From assembly GCF_000156235.1 (NCBI RefSeq), contig NZ_DS996807.1, positions 248,001-312,000 on the forward strand: DNA of 64,000 nucleotides, given 5' to 3'. This DNA comes from Pseudovibrio sp000156235 (lineage in GTDB: Bacteria; Pseudomonadota; Alphaproteobacteria; Rhizobiales; Stappiaceae). The translations under genes were made by a program, and so were the position numbers. Under the pieces are notes generated by a model. That model did not search any database and had not been told where the DNA came from. It saw nothing but the letters and a program-made list of their open reading frames with translations. Positions 44,270 to 51,288 of the stretch are shown here, one piece after another. Position 1 is the first letter of the stretch. The number at the start of each line of letters is the position of its first letter.

Positions 44270-44815
44270 TCAGGCAATTGTAAGCCGTTCAGCCCACTGT
44301 TCTTTTGTCAAACTGAGAGAAATATTCGGCAGTGTTTCGCCTTCGCGAGATCGCGGTGTCGAAAAGCCTCTACCGACTTCGCGAAAACCCAGCTTGTTCA
44401 GAACACGCAAGCTGGCAGGGTTTTCTTCAAGCGCGGAGGTATAGATCGTCGGCAAGCCGAGCGTTTCAAAGCCATATGCCGTGACAGCTTTAGCAGCCTC
44501 ACTCATATAGCCTTTGCCCCACAGATGCTCCGCAAGCCAGTACCCCAGAATAGGTTTACCGCCTTGCAGTTTCATCAGCGTGATCGCACCGGAAAAGCCC
44601 GCAGGCCCCTCAATAACCCAGGCAATCTTTTCAGAGAGCGGAGTGGTACGGCAAAAGTTGATCCACCATTCTCCATCCTCTTTTGAGTAAGGATAGAGCA
44701 CTTCAGAAAGTGTTTTCACGACTGCAAAATTGTTGATGTGCGTACAAAGCGGCTCCAGATCTGTGTGCTTGAACTGGCGCAGTGTCAGCCTGTCTGTTTT
44801 AAGTTCAGGAAACAT
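44270..44815 (-). CDS. GNAT N-acetyltransferase (array member 3)
   Basis: A 181-residue GNAT. It has FPELKTDRLTLRQFKHTDLE, EVLYPYSKEDGEWW, the CoA loop EHLWGKGYMSEAAK, and SLRVLNKLGFREVG. Most similar by eye to members 1 and 2. It lies 80 bp upstream of member 2 and 9 bp downstream of member 4. Confidence 0.88.
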   Translation of the reverse strand: MFPELKTDRLTLRQFKHTDLEPLCTHINNFAVVKTLSEVLYPYSKEDGEWWINFCRTTPLSEKIAWVIEGPAGFSGAITLMKLQGGKPILGYWLAEHLWGKGYMSEAAKAVTAYGFETLGLPTIYTSALEENPASLRVLNKLGFREVGRGFSTPRSREGETLPNISLSLTKEQWAERLTIA

Positions 44816-44824
44816 CTTAAATAC

Positions 44825-45403
44825 TCATGTGCTCGCGTCTGTGCTGGTCAGGCGAAGAAAGTTATTGCGGGTTATCTGAAGTTGGATCTCATTCAGCTCT
44901 GCATTGTCGCGCGCACGGCAAACATGTTTGGCCTCGCCGGTGATTTTGAAGCCGTATTTGGTCAGCACGCGTAAAGAGGCCGGGTTCTCTTTGAAAACAC
45001 CGGTGCGCACCACATGAAGCTCTCGCTCTTCAAAAAGATAAGCAAGAACAGCCTGCAAGGCTTCACTCATCAGGCCTTTGCCCCAATGCTCTCGCCCAAG
45101 CCAATATCCAACACTCGCAGCCCCTTGCAGTTCCTTGGCTTTAAACCCACCACAAAACTGCCCATCAAGCTCAATGGCCCACGTCACATTCTCAGCTGTG
45201 TTGTTCGCAAGCGCCTGCGCAATGTAATCCCGCCCATCCTCTTCCGAAAACGGATGCGGCTGACTGCTCAGTGTTTTAGAGACCTCAAAGTCCCCTAAAT
45301 AAGCACAGAGCCTCTCAAGATCTCCTGCCCGCATCTCCCGCAACACAAGTCGGTTGCTGCGGAGCACTGGGAAGGTTGAAAGGGTGGTGTCTCGTGGGCT
45401 CAT
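44825..45403 (-). CDS. GNAT N-acetyltransferase (array member 4)
   Basis: A 192-residue GNAT. It has FPVLRSNRLVLREMRAGDLE, SQPHPFSEEDGRDYI, the CoA loop REHWGKGLMSEAL and SLRVLTKYGFKITGE. The shared RLVLREMR opening makes it closest to member 5, with which it overlaps by 4 bp, so the two are likely translationally coupled. Confidence 0.88.
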   Translation of the reverse strand: MSPRDTTLSTFPVLRSNRLVLREMRAGDLERLCAYLGDFEVSKTLSSQPHPFSEEDGRDYIAQALANNTAENVTWAIELDGQFCGGFKAKELQGAASVGYWLGREHWGKGLMSEALQAVLAYLFEERELHVVRTGVFKENPASLRVLTKYGFKITGEAKHVCRARDNAELNEIQLQITRNNFLRLTSTDAST

Positions 45404-45987
45404 TGCAACAACCCTTTATCTTCAAAAGGCAAATCGACATCAATTGCTGCGCTGAACTGCTCAGATGAAATCATAAGAAATGCTTCCTCCAGCTCTTCAT
45501 CACCCCGTGCATTGCAAGTGTTAGTGCGCAGCTTTTTGATAGTGAAACCAGCTTTCTGCAGCACTCGCAAAGAAGCAGGATTGCAGCAAAACGCCCCGGT
45601 TTGCAGTGTTTGAAGGCCTCGGTGCTGGAATAGATAAGTCAGCACCAAACGTATTGCCTCGCTCATGAAGCCTTTGCCCCAATGTGGCTTTCCGAGCCAA
45701 TAACCGATACCAGGATAGCTGTTCAGGTAGTTTGCTTTAAAATACCCGCAGAACTGCCCTTCATGCTCAATCGCCCAATGGATCTCGTCATTCAGATCAC
45801 CGCTCAGCGCTTGCAAAAGATACTGCTGCCCATCCTCAAGGGAGAAGGGATGCGGCGGACTGCAAAGCATCTTCGCCACATCATAATCACCCAGATACTC
45901 AGTCAGTAGTTCCAAATCGGTTTCCCGCATCTCCCTCAGCACAAGTCGGTCGCTGCGGAGAACTGGGAAGGTGTTTTGGGTCTTCAT
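45400..45987 (-). CDS. GNAT N-acetyltransferase (array member 5)
   Basis: A 195-residue GNAT. It has FPVLRSDRLVLREMRETDLE, SPPHPFSLEDGQQYL, the CoA loop KPHWGKGFMSEA and SLRVLQKAGFTIKK. Clearly a sister of member 4. It starts 5 bp after member 6 and overlaps member 4 by 4 bp. Confidence 0.88.
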   Translation of the reverse strand: MKTQNTFPVLRSDRLVLREMRETDLELLTEYLGDYDVAKMLCSPPHPFSLEDGQQYLLQALSGDLNDEIHWAIEHEGQFCGYFKANYLNSYPGIGYWLGKPHWGKGFMSEAIRLVLTYLFQHRGLQTLQTGAFCCNPASLRVLQKAGFTIKKLRTNTCNARGDEELEEAFLMISSEQFSAAIDVDLPFEDKGLLQ

Positions 45988-45992
45988 GACGA

Positions 45993-46541
45993 TCAGCTTT
46001 CTGCTTCTGTAAGATCCACGAAATCGGCGAGGGGCAAGGCAAGCCGGATATGAGGAACCATCGTATCACCACGTCCTTTGGAGGGGATAGATTCTTCTCC
46101 CACTTTGTTGAAGCCCATTTTATCCAGCAAGTGAGAAGAGGCAGGATTGTCAGCAAAGACACCAGCTTCAAAGCGTGTCACAGCGCGGTGTTCAAACCCA
46201 AAACGTAAAACCGTACGGAGAGCTTCACTCATGTAGCCACGGCCCCAATAGGGCTCACCCATCCAGTAACCTGTCCAGCCAGTGCCATCCTCAAACTTTG
46301 CCCAGATACAGCCAACCAAGCCGGTTCCATCATCAATCGCCCACAACACCACACTGGCAGGATCATTGGTCCTGCCACGACTGATATAGAACCTGCCGGT
46401 TTCCTCCGTAAACGGATGCGGCATGCCCGAAAGCATGCTCGCAATCGCGTAGGAGTTTGCCAGTTGAACAAGGCGATCGAGATCACCGTCATCGATCATG
46501 CGCAATCGGAGACGGTCTGTTTTCAGCTCTGGAAAAACCAC
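45993..46541 (-). CDS. GNAT N-acetyltransferase (array member 6)
   Basis: A 182-residue GNAT. It has FPELKTDRLRLRMIDDGDLD, GMPHPFTEETGRFYISRG, the CoA loop EPYWGRGYMSEA and SSHLLDKMGFNKVGE. It lies 1 bp downstream of member 7 and 5 bp upstream of member 5. No close sister in the array is obvious by eye. Confidence 0.87.
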   Translation of the reverse strand: MVFPELKTDRLRLRMIDDGDLDRLVQLANSYAIASMLSGMPHPFTEETGRFYISRGRTNDPASVVLWAIDDGTGLVGCIWAKFEDGTGWTGYWMGEPYWGRGYMSEALRTVLRFGFEHRAVTRFEAGVFADNPASSHLLDKMGFNKVGEESIPSKGRGDTMVPHIRLALPLADFVDLTEAES

Positions 46542-46542
46542 T

Positions 46543-47103
46543 TTATCTTATCCCCGCCACAGCAAGTTGTGGTTGTTCCACCGCCTGACCCAGATTGAGT
46601 TCGAAGTTTTGTGTCTCCACCTCATCAGTTCCTCTGGAGACGCAGGAGTGCGTGCAAACGGAGGTCGGAACGAAGCCATTTTTCAAAAGAACGCGAAATG
46701 ACGCAGGATTCTCCAAAAAAACGCAAGCATCAACGTTCTCGACGTTACGCTCATTTTGCAGATAGTTTACAACGGCTTGCACCGCTTCACTCATGTAGCC
46801 CCGCCGCCAGTAGTATTTTCCAAGCGCGTAGCCCAACGACGCGGATTCTCCAATCCGGTGCGCACCAATGGACCCAATGAAGCCGGTACCATTGTCAATC
46901 GCCCAAACCACATCCGTCTTCAGATCAAAAGAATGGCTACGAGAGATAAACTCATGTGCCCACTCATCCGTGATCGGATGCGGAAAACTGGCAGTCATCC
47001 GTGCTACGTCATAGTCAGAGAACAGAAACCGCAGCCGAGGAAAATCGTCTGGCTGAAGTGCTCTCAAAATCAACCGGTTGGTCTGTAGTTCAGGGAAGGT
47101 CAT
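46543..47103 (-). CDS. GNAT N-acetyltransferase (array member 7)
   Basis: A 186-residue GNAT. It has FPELQTNRLILRALQPDDFP and SFPHPITDEWAHEF. The CoA loop reads KYYWRRGYMSEA, so the first glycine of the usual G-x-G is replaced by Arg. The C-terminal part has SFRVLLKNGFVPTS. It overlaps member 8 by 4 bp. Whether the altered loop affects cofactor binding is not known. Confidence 0.86.
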   Translation of the reverse strand: MTFPELQTNRLILRALQPDDFPRLRFLFSDYDVARMTASFPHPITDEWAHEFISRSHSFDLKTDVVWAIDNGTGFIGSIGAHRIGESASLGYALGKYYWRRGYMSEAVQAVVNYLQNERNVENVDACVFLENPASFRVLLKNGFVPTSVCTHSCVSRGTDEVETQNFELNLGQAVEQPQLAVAGIR

Positions 47104-47666
47104 TGTGCTGCCTCCTGCACTCTGAGCTGTTGTGCTGCGATGAAATCTCTAGGGGATATGCGGAACTCTTCTGTAGGATAATTCCCGGCAAGACGGGCGC
47201 GGCTACGTCCCTCATTTCGCCCTGTATGAACAAAACCAAGCTTCCTCAGCAGGGCCTGTGAGCCAGCATTGTCGCTGAAAGCATCTGCGCAAATGGAAGG
47301 GACTTCGCGTTCCAGTAAAAGATAATTGAGCGCTGCACTAACTGCTTCATACATAACGCCTTTCTTCCACTTTTCTTCAGCAAGCCAAAATGCAAGATCT
47401 GGTGTTCTTTGAAGATAGCCAACACCCACTCCACCAACCACTTCACCTTGAAGTTCAACAGCCCAGTTCACAGCATGGCCTAAATCATCGGGCATAAACC
47501 TCTGCAGAAACACCTCAGCATCTGCCTTTGTGAAAGGGTGGGGCTGCGATGCCAGCATGCGTGTAATGTTCTGATTTTGCAGCAGTTCCAGAATGCGAGG
47601 CGCATCCGTCTCTCTCCATTCCCGAAGTGTCAGGCTTGCTGTTCTCAAACGAGGGAAAGTGGTCAT
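47100..47666 (-). CDS. GNAT N-acetyltransferase (array member 8, recent duplicate)
   Basis: A 188-residue GNAT with FPRLRTASLTLREWRETDAP, SQPHPFTKADAEVFLQRF, the CoA-loop region EEKWKKGVMYEA (first Gly of motif A is Lys), and SQALLRKLGFVHTG. It has the same length and gene stride as member 9 and differs from it at roughly a quarter of positions. The last nine residues are identical. It overlaps members 7 and 9 by 4 bp each. Confidence 0.88.
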   Translation of the reverse strand: MTTFPRLRTASLTLREWRETDAPRILELLQNQNITRMLASQPHPFTKADAEVFLQRFMPDDLGHAVNWAVELQGEVVGGVGVGYLQRTPDLAFWLAEEKWKKGVMYEAVSAALNYLLLEREVPSICADAFSDNAGSQALLRKLGFVHTGRNEGRSRARLAGNYPTEEFRISPRDFIAAQQLRVQEAAQ

Positions 47667-48229
47667 TGTGCTGCCTCCTGCACTCTGAGCTGTTGTGCTG
47701 CAATGAAGTCCAGCGGGGATATGGCGAACTCTTCTGTAGGATAATCTCCCGCAAGACGCGCCACGCTGCTCCCTATTCCTTGCCCGGTATGAACAAAGCC
47801 AAGCTTACGCATCAGCGCTTGCGAACCGATGTTATCGCTGAATGCATCCGCAACGATCTTGGGGAGTTCGCGTTCAAGAAGAAGGTAGCGCAAGGCTTCG
47901 CTAACAGCCTCAAACATAATGCCTTTTTGCCAGTGCTCCTCAGCCAGCCACCATCCGATGCCAGGTGTGTCATGCAAAGGCCGGGCACCAACGCCGCCGA
48001 TCACTTCTCCCTGAAGTTCAACGGCCCAGTTCACAGCCTCGTTCAGATCACCGGGGATTGCTGTCTGTAGAAAAGCCTCCGCATCCGCCTTGGTAAAGGG
48101 ATGTGGTTTTGAGGTTAGCATGTGCGTAATGCTATGATTTTGAAAGAGTTTCAGCGCACGTGGCGCATCCGTCTCTCTCCACTCCCGCAGTGTCAGGCTG
48201 GTTGTTCTTAAGCGAGGAAAAGTGGTCAT
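47663..48229 (-). CDS. GNAT N-acetyltransferase (array member 9, recent duplicate)
   Basis: A 188-residue GNAT nearly the same as member 8: FPRLRTTSLTLREWRETDAP, SKPHPFTKADAEAFLQTA, CoA-loop region EEHWQKGIMFEA and SQALMRKLGFVHTG. The first Gly of motif A is Gln. The 41 bases at 47098-47138 and 47661-47701 are identical between the two genes, showing recent duplication or gene conversion. It overlaps member 10 by 4 bp. Confidence 0.88.
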   Translation of the reverse strand: MTTFPRLRTTSLTLREWRETDAPRALKLFQNHSITHMLTSKPHPFTKADAEAFLQTAIPGDLNEAVNWAVELQGEVIGGVGARPLHDTPGIGWWLAEEHWQKGIMFEAVSEALRYLLLERELPKIVADAFSDNIGSQALMRKLGFVHTGQGIGSSVARLAGDYPTEEFAISPLDFIAAQQLRVQEAAQ

Positions 48230-48816
48230 AGCGCAGCTCCCATCATCACATGCGCATCACCATGCAATGCCTCAAACCGATCCCGCGGCAGGTGCATGAT
48301 GATATTCTCAACGTCTTGTTGCAGAGGTTTAGAGTAGCGAAGGCAAACACCAGCTGGCTCAAAGCCTAGCTTTTTCAATACTTTCTGAGAGGAGTAGTTC
48401 GGCGCAAACACACGAGCAGCAAACACATCACATGCCTCGCGCGAAAAGCCCCAGTGGAGCGCGGCAACACATGCTTCAACCATAAAGCCTTGCCCCTGAG
48501 CTTTCTGAGAAAGCCAGTACCCAATGGTTGGCAGCTCCGGGAACTCCTTGAGATCACCGGGCTTTTCAATTTCAACACCGCCAACGAGTTGGCCGTCAAA
48601 CTCGATGGCAAACGGAAACGAGTCCGTTTTTGGATTTGCTGCACTGGCCTTTTCGATAAAGGCTTCAGCCTCTATCATAATTGGAGGCCACGTTAACCCG
48701 GTAAGCCAACGTGCAATTTCATAATCAGAGTGACCGACCTCCCAAAATCGGGCGAGATCGTCAGATTGGAATGGGCGCAGCTGCAGCCTTTGAGTATCTA
48801 AAGTTGTGGTGAGCAT
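48226..48816 (-). CDS. GNAT N-acetyltransferase (array member 10)
   Basis: A 196-residue GNAT, more diverged than most of the array. It begins LDTQRLQLRPFQSDDLARFW and lacks the PHPFT box (GLTWPPIMIEAEAFI instead). It has a CoA loop KAQGQGFMVEA and SQKVLKKLGFEPAG. The motif-A glycines are present. It overlaps member 9 by 4 bp. A 229-bp gap with no gene separates it from member 11. Confidence 0.85.
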   Translation of the reverse strand: MLTTTLDTQRLQLRPFQSDDLARFWEVGHSDYEIARWLTGLTWPPIMIEAEAFIEKASAANPKTDSFPFAIEFDGQLVGGVEIEKPGDLKEFPELPTIGYWLSQKAQGQGFMVEACVAALHWGFSREACDVFAARVFAPNYSSQKVLKKLGFEPAGVCLRYSKPLQQDVENIIMHLPRDRFEALHGDAHVMMGAAL

Positions 48817-49045
48817 CGTAAAAGGCCTTGTAAATCAAACGCATATTTCTCTGGTTGTTATTTGAAATGGATAAGTGAAGGTAAAACGCAACAGCCCCCG
48901 ATGACCTGGAATGCAGACATGACGAATGCATCAGGATCAGAAGGATCGCTGGTTTGTGTGGTTGAAGGTATGCCGTTACAGGCAAACAACAATCACGCTG
49001 CCGGAAGCAGGTTGCTTTCGCTGCAACCTGCTGATCTGGCATCAC

Positions 49046-49651
49046 TTAACCAGCAGATCCCCATCGCGTATTCGCGATCCATTGGGTGCGGGTCAGTGTA
49101 AAGCGTGTGGCATCCACCACGGCCATAGCGCCGAGAGAATGCAGCTTTGTTGTTCCATCCTGCTTAAAGCCGCACTTGGTCAGCACGCGGTGCGAGGCAG
49201 GGTTGCTCACACGGCAAGAAGCGGAGAGCTCCTTAACACCGTTGGCAAACGCGAATTCGATAACAGACTGAACTGCTTCTGTCGCATATCCCTGGTTCCA
49301 GAATGGCTCGCCTACCCAATAACCCAGGTGCACAGCACCAAAGTCTTCGGCAAGCGGATTGAAACCGATAGCGCCAATAAAGCGGCCAGTGTTCTTCATG
49401 CGGATCGCGAATGTCGCTTGAGACGGTAACTGAAGGTCACACCGCTTTACGAGCGCTTTAGCGTCTTCGTACGTGAATGGATGCGGCATGTTCGTCAGTT
49501 TCTCAGCGATCCGACGGTTGTTGGCCAAAAACAGGATGTCAGCCAAATCATCCTTGCGCGCTCGGTCGATGACGAGACGCGCGGTGTCCTGCGGCGACCC
49601 GGCCGCAAAGCAACTGCTTTCTTCTGGGATCTCTTCGTATTCAACTACCAT
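49046..49651 (-). CDS. GNAT N-acetyltransferase (array member 11)
   Basis: A 201-residue GNAT next to rpmA. It has RLVIDRARKDDLADILFLAN, NMPHPFTYEDAKALV, the CoA loop EPFWNQGYATEAV and SHRVLTKCGFKQDG. Its N-terminal 35 residues are longer than the others. The ATG at 49651 has GGAG 8 nt upstream; an upstream start at 49690 is possible. Position directly after rpmA matches the ancestral single GNAT gene found at this site in related genomes, so this may be the founder of the array (inference). Confidence 0.86.
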   Translation of the reverse strand: MVVEYEEIPEESSCFAAGSPQDTARLVIDRARKDDLADILFLANNRRIAEKLTNMPHPFTYEDAKALVKRCDLQLPSQATFAIRMKNTGRFIGAIGFNPLAEDFGAVHLGYWVGEPFWNQGYATEAVQSVIEFAFANGVKELSASCRVSNPASHRVLTKCGFKQDGTTKLHSLGAMAVVDATRFTLTRTQWIANTRWGSAG

Positions 49652-49813
49652 GGTTTCTACTCCGGTCTTGCTGCCCGTCCCACAGGGCAAAGAAAAAGGG
49701 GAAGACGGTGTCCCATCTACCCCTTAATCTTGATCTTTTTGATCTTGACCGGATTTTCCTAAATCCGCCGGGGTCTTGATGAGACGCCGACGATTTGGAT
49801 TTCCACGTCAGCG

Positions 49814-50083
49814 TTACTCAGCGGCGAGCGCCACTGGCATCACATTAATAAATGTTCGGCCGTTGCGTTTTTCTTCGAACGCAACTTTGCCTTCTACGGT
49901 CGCAAAGATAGTATGGTCTTTACCCATGCCTACACCTGCGCCTGGGTGCCACTTAGTGCCACGCTGACGTGCAATGATGTTGCCAGGTACGACAGCTTCG
50001 CCACCGTATTTTTTGATGCCAAGGCGGCGACCAGCTGAATCGCGACCGTTGCGGGATGAACCGCCAGCTTTTTTATGAGCCAT
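49814..50083 (-). CDS. rpmA: 50S ribosomal protein L27
   Basis: An 89-residue ribosomal protein near the peptidyl transferase centre. The N-terminus MAHKKAGGSSRNGRDSAGRR is diagnostic, followed by LGIKKYGGEAVVPGNIIARQ and the GVGMGKDHTIFATVEGKV segment. It is 45 bp downstream of rplU, the usual pairing. Confidence 0.98.
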   Translation of the reverse strand: MAHKKAGGSSRNGRDSAGRRLGIKKYGGEAVVPGNIIARQRGTKWHPGAGVGMGKDHTIFATVEGKVAFEEKRNGRTFINVMPVALAAE

Positions 50084-50128
50084 AACGAAGTACTCCTCGT
50101 TTAATCTCTAGGATAGCAACTGCGCGAA

Positions 50129-50704
50129 TTACTTCGCTGCGAGTTCCTTAGCCTGTTCAACCCAGTTATCGCGTTCAAAACGGCCTTTCAGACCAGCTTC
50201 TTCTTCAACGCGGGCGATATCTTCAGCGGAGAAAGCTGCGATCTGTGCGAAGGTGGAAACACCTGCTGCATTCAGCTTTTTCTCGATTGCTGGGCCAAGA
50301 CCCTGCAACTTCTTCAGATCGTCGGAACCTTCAGCAGCTGGTGCAGCAGCAGCTTTCTTAGGAGCCGCAGCTTTTTTAGCTGGCTTCGCGCCACCGGTCA
50401 GGATGTCAGTGATCTTCACGGTAGTGAATGCCTGACGGTGACCGTTGCGACGACGGGAGTTCTGACGACGACGCTTTTTGAAGATGATGATCTTACGATC
50501 ACGACCCTGCTCAACAACTTCAGCTACAACAGATGCGCCTTCAACGGTTGGTGCACCGATGGTGGTTTCAGCATCGGAACCAACCATGAGAACTTCGTCG
50601 AAAGTTACTGTTTCACCAGCTTCAGCAGAAACTTTTTCGATCTTCAGGAGATCGTCAGCAGCAACAGTGTACTGTTTACCGCCTGTTTTGATGACTGCGA
50701 ACAT
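50129..50704 (-). CDS. rplU: 50S ribosomal protein L21 with C-terminal helix-hairpin-helix extension
   Basis: L21 binds 23S rRNA. The gene encodes 191 residues, nearly twice the usual ~103. The N-terminal part (MFAVIKTGGKQYTVAADDLL through KRRRQNSRRRNGHRQAFTTV) is standard L21. An Ala/Lys-rich linker (~105-125) follows, then a helix-hairpin-helix-like domain (DDLKKLQGLGPAIEKKLNAA, EEEAGLKGRFERDNWVEQAK). The ATG at 50704 gives the conserved start; the open frame to 50818 is not used. Similar extensions are known in many Rhizobiales L21 proteins. Their function is unknown. Confidence 0.95.
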   Translation of the reverse strand: MFAVIKTGGKQYTVAADDLLKIEKVSAEAGETVTFDEVLMVGSDAETTIGAPTVEGASVVAEVVEQGRDRKIIIFKKRRRQNSRRRNGHRQAFTTVKITDILTGGAKPAKKAAAPKKAAAAPAAEGSDDLKKLQGLGPAIEKKLNAAGVSTFAQIAAFSAEDIARVEEEAGLKGRFERDNWVEQAKELAAK

Positions 50705-51288
50705 GCGCATGTCCTTCTTATCTAAGCGCACCCTTCGGCGTCGCAGGTATCTGCGAACTTGTTCGACCGTTTCCCTAATTGCTCTGGGAACGTCCCTCTG
50801 TGGGGAGATCGACCGCAAACTCTGGAAAAACCAGAAGGCGATTTCGATGTCTTGCCTCGGACAGCGCGGAAAAGCGGGATTACCCGCAATTTATTGAGCT
50901 GCTGGAATATACGCAGGCATTCTGGAATGTCAACGCAGAATCTCGCCAAAAATATTAGAAATACGAGTGGTGAGATCTATGTTACATAAGATCAACTTTC
51001 AAAGAACGCTCCGGTGCCGGAGTGATTCGCGCTATGGTTGCGCAAACAGATTTATACCTACGATCTAATTGTTACGCCCAAATACCTATTCCGCTGCGTT
51101 TAAACGCCCATTCTACGATTGGTTTAAGGATCGATAAACCTTCGCCAGCCAACAATAGGGCAACGCGATTTGTGCATGTTCCATACAAGTGCTAGGGGAG
51201 GATTGGGCGCTCAATATGGAATGACTGTGACAATCTCGCGATCATTATCATCCAATGAATTAAACCGCATACGTGCGGGGGGCATAAA
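50705..51288. promoter_or_regulatory. rplU leader and rplU/MCP divergent promoter region
   Basis: No gene is seen. On the minus strand the rplU leader has a perfect TCGCAG/CTGCGA hairpin (50741-50756, 4-nt loop) about 40 bp before the start, and TCTGG/CCAGA (50821-50835) further up. These could be part of an autoregulatory leader or simply 5' UTR structure. The right half holds the promoter for the chemoreceptor gene, including TGACAATCTC at 51228, which is also present before ugpB. Confidence 0.4.

Noticed and set aside
43641..49690. GNAT array as TacT-like toxin-antitoxin modules
   Set aside because: TacT-type toxins sit next to small ribbon-helix-helix antitoxin genes. None are present here, and the proteins resemble RimJ/RimL-like enzymes.
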